In this document: positions 7,205 through 16,349 of the stretch, in pieces
Layout: every line of letters begins with the position of its first letter
Numbering within the stretch: position 1 is the first letter of the stretch
Assembly (NCBI RefSeq): GCF_014646355.1
Contig: NZ_BMNH01000009.1
Span: 1-64,000, forward strand
Origin: Nonomuraea cavernae
GTDB taxonomy: Bacteria; Actinomycetota; Actinomycetes; Streptosporangiales; Streptosporangiaceae
DNA: 64,000 bases
Direction: 5' to 3'
Notes under the pieces: model-generated
Told to the model about the DNA's origin: nothing
What the model saw: the letters and a program-made list of their open reading frames with translations, nothing else
The model's database searches: none
Translations under genes and position numbers: made by a program

Positions 7205-8617
7205 CTAGAAGCCGGCGGTGATCCTGGTGAACTCCCACTCGCCCTGGGAGATGCCGCTGCAGTTGGAGACCACGCCCCCGCCGGGGCAGGAGCGGTCGCG
7301 GTTGACGGACCAGTAGGCGAGCCTGGTCAGGCCTCTGGCCTTGGCCCAGTCCCTGATCTGGGTCCAGGTGGCCGGGGTGGTCAGCTCCTGCTGGTCGGAC
7401 AGGCCGTTCATGCCGGAGATGCCCATCCGGGCGTACGCCTGGGCGTCCGTCCAGCCGAAGGCGTTCTTCAGGGCGTTCTTCAGGCCCTCCGAGGCGTTGA
7501 CGGTGTCCTGGTAGATGTTGGAGCTGCCGAAGTCGAACGGCATGATCGTGTAGTTGTCGATCGGCACGCCGAGCGCCTTCGACTGGTTGATCAGCCGGAT
7601 GCCGTGCGCGTTGGGGCCGCTCGTGGTGGTGCCGAAGGTGACGACGACCTTCACGTTCGGGTTGTTCTGCTTGACGATCTTGAGGCCGTTGAGGATGCGG
7701 TCCTGGACGGTGTAGTTCTCGAACTCGTCGGTGTTCTCGATGTCGAAGTCGACCACGGCGGGGCCGACGGCGTTGATGACCTGCTGGACGGCGCCGGCGA
7801 AGGCCGCCGGAGTGGCGCAGTTGGGGCCGAGCTTGTTGCCCTGCCAGCCGCCGAACGAGATCTGCACGCTGCCGCCCGCGTTCTTGATCGCGGAGATGGC
7901 CTGCGCGTCGGCGCCGCCGGTCAGCGGTCGCTGGCCGTCCCAGGCGGGGGTGCAGCCGCCGCTGGACAGGATGAACGCCATGGTGAACGACTTCACGCCG
8001 GTCGCGCTCATCACGCTCGCGGGCGCGGGCGGGTTGCCCCAGCCCATGTAGAGGTAGGGCGCGCCGGGCATCTTGTCGCCTCCGCCGCCCGTGCACCCGC
8101 TGGTCGTGCCGGTCACCTGCCCGCTGGCCGCCGACTCGCCCGCCGAGTTGTACGCCCTGACGGTGTAGGTGTGCGTGGTGCAGGTGCCCAGTGAGCCGAT
8201 CGACGCCGAGGTGCCGGTGACGGTGGCCCGCACGGTGCCGCCCTCGTAGACGCGGTAGCCGGTGACGGTGCCCGACGAGCCGCCCCACGACAGGGAGATC
8301 GAGCTGTTGGTGGTGCCCGTCACGGTGGGAGTGCCGGGTGTGGAGGGGACACCGGGGTTCTGGCCGCCGCTGACGACCTTCCACAGGGCGGGCACGTTGG
8401 GCGGCTCCCAGCCGGGCTGGGAGGTGTGGCTCTGGACGCACTCGTAGTCGACGCCGTTGTAGGTGACGCGGGTGCCGGCCGTGTAGGAGGTCCAGGCCTG
8501 CCACTGGGGCGCGGCGAAGACCACCGCGCTGTGCGCGACCGGTGCGCCGGTGACGAGTCCGGCTCCGATCATGGCCAGGGCGGCGGCCAAGGCGAGGAAC
8601 ATGCGACGAAATCTCAT
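7205..8617 (-). CDS. Secreted GH18 chitinase with CBM5/12 and FN3 domains
   Basis: A 470-residue secreted enzyme. Residues 1-30 are a signal peptide (RRMFLALAAALAMIGAGL, cleavage near AHSA). Residues ~35-85 form a CBM5/12 chitin-binding module with its aromatic pattern (WTSYTAGTRVTYNGVDYECV). Residues ~95-170 form a fibronectin type III domain, followed by a Gly-rich linker (CTGGGGD). The rest is a GH18 barrel with the catalytic DFDIE at the end of beta-4, Glu being the acid/base; the first Asp of the usual DGxDxDxE is not conserved. It hydrolyses chitin outside the cell. A TTAGGAAA-G-TTTCCTAA operator lies 133 bp upstream. The stop is 20 bp from the convergent NarG-like gene. Confidence 0.88.
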   Translation of the reverse strand: MRFRRMFLALAAALAMIGAGLVTGAPVAHSAVVFAAPQWQAWTSYTAGTRVTYNGVDYECVQSHTSQPGWEPPNVPALWKVVSGGQNPGVPSTPGTPTVTGTTNSSISLSWGGSSGTVTGYRVYEGGTVRATVTGTSASIGSLGTCTTHTYTVRAYNSAGESAASGQVTGTTSGCTGGGGDKMPGAPYLYMGWGNPPAPASVMSATGVKSFTMAFILSSGGCTPAWDGQRPLTGGADAQAISAIKNAGGSVQISFGGWQGNKLGPNCATPAAFAGAVQQVINAVGPAVVDFDIENTDEFENYTVQDRILNGLKIVKQNNPNVKVVVTFGTTTSGPNAHGIRLINQSKALGVPIDNYTIMPFDFGSSNIYQDTVNASEGLKNALKNAFGWTDAQAYARMGISGMNGLSDQQELTTPATWTQIRDWAKARGLTRLAYWSVNRDRSCPGGGVVSNCSGISQGEWEFTRITAGF

Positions 8618-8749
8618 GGCATTCCCTGGGGGGTGCGGGGTCCGGGATGATGGCGTGCCGCACGGCCCGCGCCGGGGGGTGAGAACGCGGGCCGTGCCGG
8701 CCCGCTTCCCGGGGAGCGGGCCGTCCGAGGGCAGCCGGTGGGCTTTTCT

Positions 8750-8766
8750 TTAGGAAAGTTTCCTAA
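8750..8766. promoter_or_regulatory. 17-bp perfect palindromic operator TTAGGAAAGTTTCCTAA
   Basis: Arms TTAGGAAA and TTTCCTAA flank a central G, upstream of the chitinase on the minus strand. It resembles operators I recall for ROK-family repressors (CsnR type) upstream of Streptomyces chitosanase and other secreted glycosidase genes. No ROK gene is in the window. It stands out as AT-rich within GC-rich surroundings. Confidence 0.65.
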
Positions 8767-8823
8767 GAGTTGTTGCGATGGTAGCCCTGACAGCGAATCC
8801 TGACAAGACCCAAACAGACGCCA

Positions 8824-8857
8824 GGAGGCCGCCCGCCGGATGCGGCGGACGGCCTCC
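8824..8857 (-). terminator. Hairpin terminator after M14 carboxypeptidase
   Basis: The two-part stem GGAGGCCG (8824-8831) with CGGCCTCC (8850-8857), and CCGCCG (8833-8838) with CGGCGG (8843-8848), closes on a 4-nt loop. It lies 28 bp beyond the stop of the M14 gene on the minus strand and is followed by a GTCTGTTTGGG stretch rather than a pure U-tract. It separates this gene from the chitinase operator. Confidence 0.6.
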
Positions 8858-8884
8858 TTCGTCGTTTCGTCGTGCGGAAGGGAT

Positions 8885-10708
8885 CTACTGGGTGATGCGC
8901 ACGTCGTCGACGCCCGCCTCCACCAGGGAGGCGCCCGACGCGTCGGCGGCGTCGATCAGGATGCGGATCGTCTGACCCGCGTAGGCGCTCAGGCTCGCCG
9001 TGGCCACGCTCCAGGCGCCGTTGCGGTTGGACGCCGCCCCGGCCTGCTGGAACACGGTCGTCGTGGTGTTGCCCACCACCCTGACCCTGAGGTAGTCGGC
9101 GCTGGAGGAGTTGGAGCCGTGCGCGAGATACCACGACAGCGACAGGCTCGGCGACCCTCCGGCGGGCAGCGTGATGGGCGGCGACTGGATCGAGGTGACG
9201 CCGCCGTCGATGTCGTACGTCCCGGCCGAGGAGCCCGCCAGGCGGCCCGTCACCAGGTCGTTGCTGCCGCTGACCGTGGTGCCGAGCTGCTTGGCCCCGG
9301 AAGAGGTGGTCGCCTCGGGGTCACCGCGCTCCCACTGCCCGGAGGTCGCGGTGTCGGTGCCGCTCGGGTTGACGGTCCAGCCTGTGGCGGTCTCGAAGGT
9401 GTCGGAGTAGACGGTCACGGGCGGGGTGCCGGTGCCGCAGTACTGCGACTCCTTGCCGATGATCCGGTAGACGCAGTCGGAGTATTCGAGGAAGCGGAGC
9501 ACGGCCTCCCTGTTGCGCGTGGTCTGCGGGGCGATCTGCTCGTCGGGCGGGTAGAAGCCCGGACTGGCGCCCACCGGGTACATCTCGAACGTGAAGCTGA
9601 AGATCTTGTACGCGCCCCACAGCCAGTCGTCGATGGTGCCGTCGGTGATGTAGAGGTCGCTGGCCTGCTCGGGCGTGTAGTTGTTGGTCGACGCCATGTT
9701 CTGGCCCAGGGTGGCGTGCGCGTCCCGGTCGTCCTGGGTCAGGCCCGGCGCGGTGTCGTTGAACGTGTAGCCGTACGGCCACAGGATCAGCTCGCTGTAG
9801 GTGTGCCAGTCGATGTGCGACTTGAGCTGCTGGACGCCGCCGACCACCCGGCCGCGCACCCAGTTGGCCACGGCCTTGACCTCGGGCGCCGACTCGGCCG
9901 ACGCGCCGCGGTAGGTCTCGCTCGACGTCGACCCCGAGGAGCCGCCGCAGCAGCCCCAGTTGTAGGCCCAGTTGCGGTTGAGGTCGGTGCCGACCGCGGA
10001 CGAGCCGCTGTTGGGCTGGCGGTTCTTGCGCCAGGAGCGGTAGCTGCCGGTGGCGATGTCGTACTCGCCGCCGTCGGGGTTGAGGTCCGGCATGATCCAG
10101 ATCTCCCGGCTGTTGACCAGGTTGGTGATCCGGGTGTCGGTGCCGTAGTTGTCGGCCAGCAGGTGCATGATGTACAGCGCCATCTCGACCGTGAGGTGCT
10201 CGCGGGCGTGCTGGTGCGCCGTGAAGAGGACCTCGGGCTCCGCCTCGTCGGTGCCCACGTTGTCGCTGATCTTGACGCCGATCAGCTGCCTGCCCTCGTA
10301 CGACGTGCCGTACACGAACTTGCTCGCGATGGAGGGACGGGCGGCGACGAGCGCGTTGATGTTCGCCGTCATCTCCGCGTAGTTGTGGTAGGCCGAGTCC
10401 GCCGGCGGGAAGTCAAAGGTCCCGACACCGGACGGGGGTAACGGGCGCGGCACCTCCGAGACCCGGTAGCCGAGCTTCTTGATCGCGGAGACCTCGGCTT
10501 CCGTGGCGGTGACGAGGACCGAGCCCTGCGCCACCTCGTCGATCGCGGCGCCCGTCGCGGCCACGGCGCTGCGTTGCTGGGCGTTGGCCGGCCCCTCCAC
10601 CCGATACGACTTGTTCGGCGGTGGTTCGGCAGAGGCTCCCGCCCCGGTGATGCCGGTCAGGCTGATCAGCCCCAGGACGGCCAGCAGGATGACCCATCGA
10701 TGTCGCAC
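8885..10708 (-). CDS. Secreted zinc carboxypeptidase, M14 family
   Basis: About 607 residues. The start is chosen as GTG at 10708 because GGAGGA sits 7 nt upstream; an ATG 18 bp further out would place this ribosome site inside the coding region. Residues 1-30 are a signal peptide ([18 protein letters not shown]) and a pro-region follows to ~105. The M14 catalytic domain (~115-430) has zinc ligands in HQHAREH (HxxE) and the later His in [17 protein letters not shown], with the catalytic Glu in FTFEMYP. The C-terminal ~150 residues form a beta-rich accessory domain of MAM/P-domain appearance ([14 protein letters not shown]). It resembles carboxypeptidase T/SG enzymes and degrades extracellular peptides. 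Confidence 0.9.
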   Translation of the reverse strand: MRHRWVILLAVLGLISLTGITGAGASAEPPPNKSYRVEGPANAQQRSAVAATGAAIDEVAQGSVLVTATEAEVSAIKKLGYRVSEVPRPLPPSGVGTFDFPPADSAYHNYAEMTANINALVAARPSIASKFVYGTSYEGRQLIGVKISDNVGTDEAEPEVLFTAHQHAREHLTVEMALYIMHLLADNYGTDTRITNLVNSREIWIMPDLNPDGGEYDIATGSYRSWRKNRQPNSGSSAVGTDLNRNWAYNWGCCGGSSGSTSSETYRGASAESAPEVKAVANWVRGRVVGGVQQLKSHIDWHTYSELILWPYGYTFNDTAPGLTQDDRDAHATLGQNMASTNNYTPEQASDLYITDGTIDDWLWGAYKIFSFTFEMYPVGASPGFYPPDEQIAPQTTRNREAVLRFLEYSDCVYRIIGKESQYCGTGTPPVTVYSDTFETATGWTVNPSGTDTATSGQWERGDPEATTSSGAKQLGTTVSGSNDLVTGRLAGSSAGTYDIDGGVTSIQSPPITLPAGGSPSLSLSWYLAHGSNSSSADYLRVRVVGNTTTTVFQQAGAASNRNGAWSVATASLSAYAGQTIRILIDAADASGASLVEAGVDDVRITQ

Positions 10709-10963
10709 CCTGTCCTCCTCAGGCACGTGGGCTAGATGTTGACACGTGCCTGAACCGAGAGTGAGGACCTTCCTGGTGCCGGGAAAGACCCAATTCTCCC
10801 CTCGGTCTTCCTGTCCAGGTCGGGACCTTTCGTCCGATTTAGCCCCAGGCCGGAACCACGGATTTCCGGACGACCAAGGTCGCGGTCATCGGCTCCCGGG
10901 AGAGCGGCGGGCAGGCGCTCCCGGCTATCGTGACTTGTCATCACTTCTCCGGGAGCTACCAGC

Positions 10964-11620
10964 ATGTTCTTCGGTATCACCGACGTCTGGACGTACATCG
11001 CCGGCGCGTTCTTCATCATCCTGCTGCCGGGCCCGAATTCGGTGTACGTGCTCAGCCTCGCCGCGCAGCAGGGCGTCCGCCAGGGCTACCGGGCCGCCGC
11101 GGGCGTGTTCGTCGGTGACACCGTGCTCATGGCGCTCGCCGCGGCGGGGGCGGCCTCGCTGCTGCGGTCGAACCCGGTGCTGTTCACGATCGTGAAGTAC
11201 GCGGGCGCCGGGTATCTGGCGTGGATCGGCTTCCAGATGATCCGCGGCGCCTGGCGGGCGTGGCGCGCCGAGCCGCCGGCCGGCGAGACCTCCGGGCCGC
11301 CGGTCGTCTCCCGGCATCCGCGGCCGTTCCGCAAGGCGCTCACGATCAGTCTGCTCAATCCGAAGGCGATCCTGTTCTTCGTCTCGTTCTTCATCCAGTT
11401 CGTCGACCCGGGCTACGCCACGCCGGCGCTGTCGTTCCTCATCCTGGGGGCGATCATCCAGATCTTCAGCGCTCTCTACCTGACGGCTCTGATCTTCGGC
11501 GGCACCTTCCTGGCCCGCCAGTTCCGCTCGCGCCGCCGCCTGAGCGCCGGGCTCACCTCGGGGGTGGGCGCGGTGTTCCTCGGCTTCGGGGCCAAGCTCG
11601 CCACCACGTCGCTGAGCTGA
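10964..11620 (+). CDS. LysE family amino-acid/metabolite exporter
   Basis: A 218-residue inner-membrane protein of the LysE/RhtB family. The N-terminal first helix carries the family motif LLPGPNSVYVLSLAAQQG, followed by GYRAAAGVFVGDTVLMALAAAG. About six transmembrane segments are visible, the last two around ALSFLILGAIIQIFSALYLTALIFG. It exports small amino acids or related compounds; the substrate is not predictable. ATG start with GGGAG 8 nt upstream. It stands alone, with no adjacent LysG-type regulator. Confidence 0.88.
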   Translation: MFFGITDVWTYIAGAFFIILLPGPNSVYVLSLAAQQGVRQGYRAAAGVFVGDTVLMALAAAGAASLLRSNPVLFTIVKYAGAGYLAWIGFQMIRGAWRAWRAEPPAGETSGPPVVSRHPRPFRKALTISLLNPKAILFFVSFFIQFVDPGYATPALSFLILGAIIQIFSALYLTALIFGGTFLARQFRSRRRLSAGLTSGVGAVFLGFGAKLATTSLS

Positions 11621-11883
11621 GCCGGAGCCGCGGGTCGCGGAGGCCAAGGATCGCCCGGTGCGGAAGTCGTACGGGATGTGTGGTGATTTGTCCGGGTATA
11701 CCGACTCTGTTGGAGCGTGCCGAAAGAGACAGTGGCCCCGCGATCCGTCAGGTACGGTAAGCCAGCGGTGCACCGCCACCCGCGCCGGGGTGACCTTGAG
11801 GTAACCCCGAGCGGTCCATCCGGCAAGCCTGGTCCTCCGAAGCCCGGGTAGTCGCCGGTCATCGACCTATCTGCGGAGTAGCC

Positions 11884-12513
11884 TTGAACCATTCCCCGGT
11901 GACCCTGCCACGCCTCAGCACGCTCGCGCGTCAGGCGATCCCTCGGCTGCTCGAAGGAGTGGTGGCGCCGCTCGCCGTCTTCTACGCGGCCCTCGCGGTG
12001 CTGGGGCTCACCGGCGCGCTGATCGCGGCCGTCTCCTGGGTCTACCTGGGGGTGGCGTGGCGGCTGATCAGAGGAATCCGGGTGCCGGCCACGATGATCC
12101 TGGCCGCGATCGCGATCACCGCCCGGGCGGCCGTGGGGTTCTGGACCGGGAGCTGGGTGGTCTACTTCATCCAGCCCGAGCTCGGCACGATCTGCATCAG
12201 CATGGCCTTCCTGGCCTCGGTGCGGCTGAACCGGCCGCTCGTGCAGAAGCTCACGCTCGACTACATCCACCTGCCCTCGGCCGTGCTCCGGCACGAGCGG
12301 GTGCGCAGGTTCTTCGCCAGGATCACGCTGCTGTGGGCGTTCGTGCTGCTGGCCAACTCGACGGTGAGCATCTGGCTGGCTCTGCACCAGTCGCTCGGCA
12401 CCTTCATGCTGCTGCGGACGTCGGCCGTGGCCGTGATCAGCGGGCTGGCGATCACCTTCTCGATCTTCGCCTTCAAGCGGCTGCTGCGCCGCCTGCACGT
12501 GGCCCACGCCTGA
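11884..12513 (+). CDS. Small polytopic membrane protein (VC0807-like)
   Basis: A 209-residue protein with 5-6 hydrophobic helices: PLAVFYAALAVLGLTGALIAAV, a helix around PATMILAAIAITARAAVGF, WVVYFIQPELGTICISMAFLA, ITLLWAFVLLANSTVSIWLAL and SAVAVISGLAITFSIFAF. It has a conserved-looking loop RPLVQKLTLDYIHLP. It is similar in layout to VC0807-type or intracellular-septation-like membrane proteins. The start is TTG with GGAG 5 nt upstream. The 263 bp before it can fold into GC-rich stems, but I recognise no riboswitch class there. Function unknown. Confidence 0.65.
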   Translation: MNHSPVTLPRLSTLARQAIPRLLEGVVAPLAVFYAALAVLGLTGALIAAVSWVYLGVAWRLIRGIRVPATMILAAIAITARAAVGFWTGSWVVYFIQPELGTICISMAFLASVRLNRPLVQKLTLDYIHLPSAVLRHERVRRFFARITLLWAFVLLANSTVSIWLALHQSLGTFMLLRTSAVAVISGLAITFSIFAFKRLLRRLHVAHA

Positions 12514-12530
12514 GCGCTTCACCGGCCGCG

Positions 12531-12580
12531 CGTCTCCTCCATCACGCGTCTCCTCCGCGCGTCTCCTCTGCCGTCTCCTC
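12531..12580. repeat. Four short CGTCTCCTC repeats in the 12514-12885 gap
   Basis: CGTCTCCTC occurs at 12531, 12547, 12560 and 12572, directly after the membrane-protein gene. The rest of the 372-bp gap holds a CAGGG/CCCTG hairpin at about 12762-12777 and otherwise nothing I can assign. It presumably contains the DedA promoter. Confidence 0.6.
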
Positions 12581-12885
12581 TGCGCGGTGGAGGTAGGGCA
12601 CAATCCCCCGCCACGGTAGGGCCAGCCCCACCGCGAATGCGGATACGTGCACTCCTGTGCTCGGCCTGTCCGTCCGGTTTGATCGAACATGTCACCGGCG
12701 GTCGAGGTGCGGACCCTGACGAGGTTCTGGGGGTGCGATCAGCGGGATTCCCCGGGGTCACAGGGTGCGAGCCCTGATCCCTCTCGGGGATGGCTCCGCG
12801 TTCGACCGGGGGTGTCCCCGATGTCGTACGGCATCGCGCGCCTACAGGCTGTGCAGTGCGCCCCCAACGATCGGAGTTCCCTCTT

Positions 12886-13506
12886 ATGTCGCACGCCGTC
12901 CTGGACCTGGTCCAGCAGGCGATGTCGTCGCCCTGGCTGTACGTGGCGTTGTTCGCGCTGGCCCTGCTCGACGGGTTCTTTCCGATCGTGCCCGCCGAGA
13001 CGGCCGTGATCACCGCCGGGGTGTTCGCCGCCTCCGGGGAGACGAACCTGGCGCTGGTGATGCTCGTGTCCGCCCTCGGCGCGTTCGCGGGTGACCACGT
13101 CTCCTATCTGATCGGCGACAGGTCGGCGGGCAGGCTGCGCGAGCGCGGGCCGTTCGTCTGGGCGCGGAACACGCTGGCCGTACGGGGCGGGCAGATCCTC
13201 GTGGTGGCCCGCTACATCCCGGGCGGGCGCACCGCCACCACCATGACCATGGGCGCCGTGCGGTATCCGCTGCGCTCGTTCACCTTCTTCGACGCGATCG
13301 CCGCCTCCTCGTGGGCGGTGTACTCCGGCCTGATCGGGTTCTTCGGCGGGATGGCCTTCGAGAACGACCCCCTCAAGGGGCTGCTGCTCGGCCTCGGTGT
13401 CGCGCTGTCCGTCACGGGGGTCGTCGAGGCCGTGCGCTGGATCCGGCGGCGACGCGGCGCCACGCAGGCTTCTCCTGAGCGCCTCCCAGCGGACACGTCC
13501 ATTTGA
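12886..13506 (+). CDS. DedA family membrane protein
   Basis: A 206-residue DedA/SNARE-associated family protein. Visible motifs are LLDGFFPIVPAETAVITAGVFAA near the N-terminus, GDHVSYLIGDRSAG, and the family signature RYIPGGRTATTMTMG. Four to five hydrophobic segments are present. DedA proteins move phospholipids, including undecaprenyl phosphate, between leaflets or support proton-motive-force-linked transport. The start chosen is the ATG giving MSHAVLDLV, as upstream in-frame sequence is not conserved-looking; CGGAG lies about 10 nt upstream. It opens a same-strand run (DedA, EamA, GT4, DUF998). Confidence 0.85.
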   Translation: MSHAVLDLVQQAMSSPWLYVALFALALLDGFFPIVPAETAVITAGVFAASGETNLALVMLVSALGAFAGDHVSYLIGDRSAGRLRERGPFVWARNTLAVRGGQILVVARYIPGGRTATTMTMGAVRYPLRSFTFFDAIAASSWAVYSGLIGFFGGMAFENDPLKGLLLGLGVALSVTGVVEAVRWIRRRRGATQASPERLPADTSI

Positions 13507-13542
13507 CCCCGCCCGGGCACCATCCAGCTGAGAGGAGTCGGA

Positions 13543-14343
13543 ATGACCGCGCTGGCCGCGCTGATCGCACTGGTCGGATCGCTGTTCTTCGCGCTCGGGG
13601 CCGCCCTGCAGCAGCACGAGGCGGCCGGCACCACGGCGGGGCTGCGTGCGCTGCTGCGCAGGCCGCGCTGGCTGGTCGGGGGGGCGTCCATCCTGGCCGG
13701 CGGCGGCCTGCACATCGTCGCTCTCGGGCTGGGCCCGCTGACCGTCGTGCAGCCCATGGGCGTGGCCAGCCTCCTCTTCGCGCTGCCCATCGCTGCCGCG
13801 CTGCACGACCGCAGGCCCTCGCGCGGTGAGCTGGCCGCGGCCGGCGTGGTGGCGGCCGGGCTGATCGGCCTGGTGCTGCTGGTGCCGGAGTCGGACGGGC
13901 CGACCCACCTCGCTCCGGCGGGGGTGGTCACGCTGCTGGCCGTCTCCGGCGCCGCGGCGGTGCTGCTGTGGGCGGGCTCGAAGGTCGCCTCGGCTACCGG
14001 CCGGGCCGCGCTGCTCGCCACCGGCTCGGGCGTGCTGTACGGCGCCACCGCCACGCTCGTGCGGGTGCTGGTGGACGGCACCTGGAACTGGTGGTACCTG
14101 CTGGCCCTGCCGGTGCCCGCGCTGCTGGCGCTGGCGATGCTGCAGCGGGCCTACGCCGTCGGCCACTTCGGCGTCTCGTTCGCCTCGCTGCAGATCGCCG
14201 ACCCGCTCACCGCGGTCGCGTTCGGCGCGCTGCTGCTCGGCGAGCCGCTGCCGACGGGGGTCGTCCCGATCGCCGCCGCGGCGCTGGCCGCGGCGGGGAC
14301 CGTCGCGCTGGCCAGGACCACCCCGCTGGAGGCTCGCCACTGA
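13543..14343 (+). CDS. DMT/EamA-type transporter
   Basis: A 266-residue protein with about nine to ten hydrophobic helices in two repeats. It starts ALIALVGSLFFALGAALQQHEA and contains LGPLTVVQPMGVASLLFALPIAA. The second repeat includes QIADPLTAVAFGALLLGEPLP, typical of drug/metabolite transporters (a subgroup annotated DMT or DUF606-like in actinobacteria). The substrate is unknown. ATG with GAGAGGAG about 6 nt upstream. It follows DedA by 36 bp and precedes the glycosyltransferase by 80 bp, so co-transcription is plausible. Confidence 0.8.
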   Translation: MTALAALIALVGSLFFALGAALQQHEAAGTTAGLRALLRRPRWLVGGASILAGGGLHIVALGLGPLTVVQPMGVASLLFALPIAAALHDRRPSRGELAAAGVVAAGLIGLVLLVPESDGPTHLAPAGVVTLLAVSGAAAVLLWAGSKVASATGRAALLATGSGVLYGATATLVRVLVDGTWNWWYLLALPVPALLALAMLQRAYAVGHFGVSFASLQIADPLTAVAFGALLLGEPLPTGVVPIAAAALAAAGTVALARTTPLEARH

Positions 14344-14423
14344 CCTGCCCCGCCCGCCCCCGATCCCCTTCCTGACCGCGTCCCGGCCCTTCGGCCGACG
14401 CCCCCGAACTTGGAGTCCTCCCC

Positions 14424-15638
14424 ATGGCCATGCCGCTGCACAGCACCGTCGCCGACGTCCCGGACCTCGCGCCCGTCCCCTCGCGTCCGCGCCGGGTGCT
14501 GATCTCCACCGACACCTACCCGCCCGACGTGAACGGCGCCGCCTACTTCACCCACCGCCTGGCCACGGGCCTGGCCGGCCGGGGCAACGAGGTGCACGTC
14601 ATCTGCCAGTCGGACGAGGGACCCGCTGCCGCCGAGGTGGTCGAAGGCGTGATCGTGCACCGGCTGCGCTCGGCGCCGCTGCTCGTCCACCCCACCATGC
14701 GGGTCGCGGTCCCGGCCCGGCTGGACCGCCTGGTCTCGGCCATCGCCCCCGACGTGCTGCACGCCCAGGGCCACTTCGTGGTCGGCCGGGCCGCCATCGC
14801 CGCCGCCCGGCGGCGCGGGGTGCCGGTGGTGGCGACCAACCACTTCATGCCGGACAACCTCTTCCAGTTCGGCCACATCCCCGACCGGCTGAGGGCACGG
14901 GCCGGCCGGCTGGCCTGGCGCGACTTCAACCGGATCTTCAGCCGCGCGGACCGTGTCACCACGCCCACGCCGCTGGCCGCCGAACTGCTCCGCCACCAGG
15001 GCTTCACCCGCGAGGTGGAGCCGGTCTCGTGCGGCATCGACCTGGCCAGGTTCCGCCCGCACGCCGAGCCCAAGGCGTGGGCGCGCAAGCTGTTCGGGCT
15101 GCCCGACCGTCCCACCGTGCTGTTCGTCGGCCGCCTCGACGAGGAGAAGCGCCTCACGGAGCTGCTGCGGGCGCTGCCGTACGTGCTCAACGACACCGAC
15201 GCCCAGGTCGCGATCGTCGGGCAGGGCAGTCAGCGGGCCGAACTGGAACGACTGGCCACGCGGATCGGGATCGGCGAGCGGGTGTCCTTCCTCGGTTTCG
15301 TGGCCGACGAGAACATGCCCCAGGCGTTCGCCGCCGCCGACGTCTTCGCCATGCCGGGCGTGGCCGAGCTGCAGAGCATCGCCACCCTGGAGGCGATGGC
15401 CAGCGGCCTGCCGGTGGTCGCGGCCGACGCGATGGCGCTGCCGCACCTGGTGGACGGCAACGGCTATCTGTTCGAGCCCGGCGACGTGATGGGGCTGGCC
15501 GGCCACCTCACCGCCATCCTGACCGACGACGAGCTGCGCGCCCGTCTCGGCCGGGCCAGCCGCGAGCTCGCCCTGACGCACGACCACCAGACCTCTCTCG
15601 CCCGGTTCGAGCGGATCTACGATGAGGTGACGCGATGA
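14424..15638 (+). CDS. GT4 family glycosyltransferase
   Basis: A 404-residue retaining GT-B glycosyltransferase of family 4. The N-terminal domain begins RRVLISTDTYPPDVNGAAYF (acceptor loop), followed by TPTPLAAELL and SCGIDLARFRP at the linker. The C-terminal domain has FVGRLDEEKR, the donor-binding region MPGVAELQSIATLEAMASG (E-x7-E type) and PVVAADAMALPHLV. It resembles PimB/MgtA-like mannosyl- or glucosyltransferases acting on lipid acceptors at the inner face of the membrane. The exact sugar is not determinable. Its stop overlaps the next gene's ATG (ATGA), indicating translational coupling with the DUF998 membrane protein. Confidence 0.85.
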   Translation: MAMPLHSTVADVPDLAPVPSRPRRVLISTDTYPPDVNGAAYFTHRLATGLAGRGNEVHVICQSDEGPAAAEVVEGVIVHRLRSAPLLVHPTMRVAVPARLDRLVSAIAPDVLHAQGHFVVGRAAIAAARRRGVPVVATNHFMPDNLFQFGHIPDRLRARAGRLAWRDFNRIFSRADRVTTPTPLAAELLRHQGFTREVEPVSCGIDLARFRPHAEPKAWARKLFGLPDRPTVLFVGRLDEEKRLTELLRALPYVLNDTDAQVAIVGQGSQRAELERLATRIGIGERVSFLGFVADENMPQAFAAADVFAMPGVAELQSIATLEAMASGLPVVAADAMALPHLVDGNGYLFEPGDVMGLAGHLTAILTDDELRARLGRASRELALTHDHQTSLARFERIYDEVTR

Positions 15639-16303
15639 CCCCCAGAAGCACCGGCTGGGCCACCGTACTCAGCGCCCTGGCCGCCGTGGCCTGCCTCACC
15701 TACACGGAGGTGACGCTGCCCGGGCAGACGCTGATCAGCGATTACGCCCTCCTTCCCGGTGGCATGGTCCCCGTGCTGATCGGCATGCTGGCCCTCGCGG
15801 CCGCCTGCCTGTTCCTCGCCTACGGCTTGGCGGCCCGTGAGCCCGCCCGCACCGCCGCCACGCGGGTGCTGCTGCTGGCCACCGCCGCGGGTCTGATGCT
15901 GAGCGCGCTCTTCCCCACCGACCCCGCCTTCTCGGAGGTCAACTCGCTGGGCGGCGAGATCCACCGGTGGTCGGCCGCCGTCGTCTTCACCGCGCTGCCC
16001 GTCGCCGGGTGGACCCTGGCCAGGGCGCGCGAGGTCATGCCGCGCTGGAACCTGGTCAGGGCCGTCAGCCTGACGTCCGCGCTGACGCTGGCCGCCTATC
16101 TGGCCGCGCATCCGGCCTCGTTCGTCTCGTCCCTGATCAACGGCGGCGCCTACTACGGGCTGCTCGAACGCGGACTCGTGCTGGCGGAGATCGGGCTGAT
16201 CGTGGTCATGGCGCTGACCTCCGCGCGGGCCCGCCCGGCCGCCCCCGTCGCCGCCGCGCCCGAGCGCCGGACCGAGCGGTCTGAACGTTCTCTCGCCGCC
16301 TGA
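15635..16303 (+). CDS. DUF998 domain membrane protein
   Basis: A 222-residue polytopic protein with six hydrophobic segments. First helix ~ WATVLSALAAVACLTYTEV, then MVPVLIGMLALAAACLFLAYG, RVLLLATAAGLMLSALFP, a helix after GGEIHRWSAAVVF, a fifth at LTSALTLAAYLA and a last near LVLAEIGLIVVMAL. The pattern, with FPTDP after the third helix and the histidine in IHRWSA, matches DUF998. Function unknown. It overlaps the GT4 gene by 4 bp and may help with the same glycolipid. Confidence 0.75.
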   Translation: MTPRSTGWATVLSALAAVACLTYTEVTLPGQTLISDYALLPGGMVPVLIGMLALAAACLFLAYGLAAREPARTAATRVLLLATAAGLMLSALFPTDPAFSEVNSLGGEIHRWSAAVVFTALPVAGWTLARAREVMPRWNLVRAVSLTSALTLAAYLAAHPASFVSSLINGGAYYGLLERGLVLAEIGLIVVMALTSARARPAAPVAAAPERRTERSERSLAA

Positions 16304-16336
16304 CATGCTTCGACGGGGGACGAAGGGATTCCGTCC

Positions 16337-16342
16337 TAGCGT
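16337..16342 (+). promoter_or_regulatory. -10 element TAGCGT, leaderless start of P450
   Basis: TAGCGT lies exactly 7 nt before ATG 16350, the spacing expected when transcription starts at the start codon. No good -35 at 17-18 bp is visible. It supports ATG 16350 over an upstream ATG at 16305. Confidence 0.45.
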
Positions 16343-16349
16343 GGGCCAC

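Noticed and set aside
11621..11883. Riboswitch upstream of the small membrane protein
   Set aside because: GC-rich stems can be drawn but I could not match the conserved core of cobalamin, TPP, SAM, c-di-GMP or c-di-AMP classes.
12739..14340. A long minus-strand open frame opposite the DedA and EamA genes
   Set aside because: It has compositional bias only; the plus strand carries two recognisable membrane-protein families.
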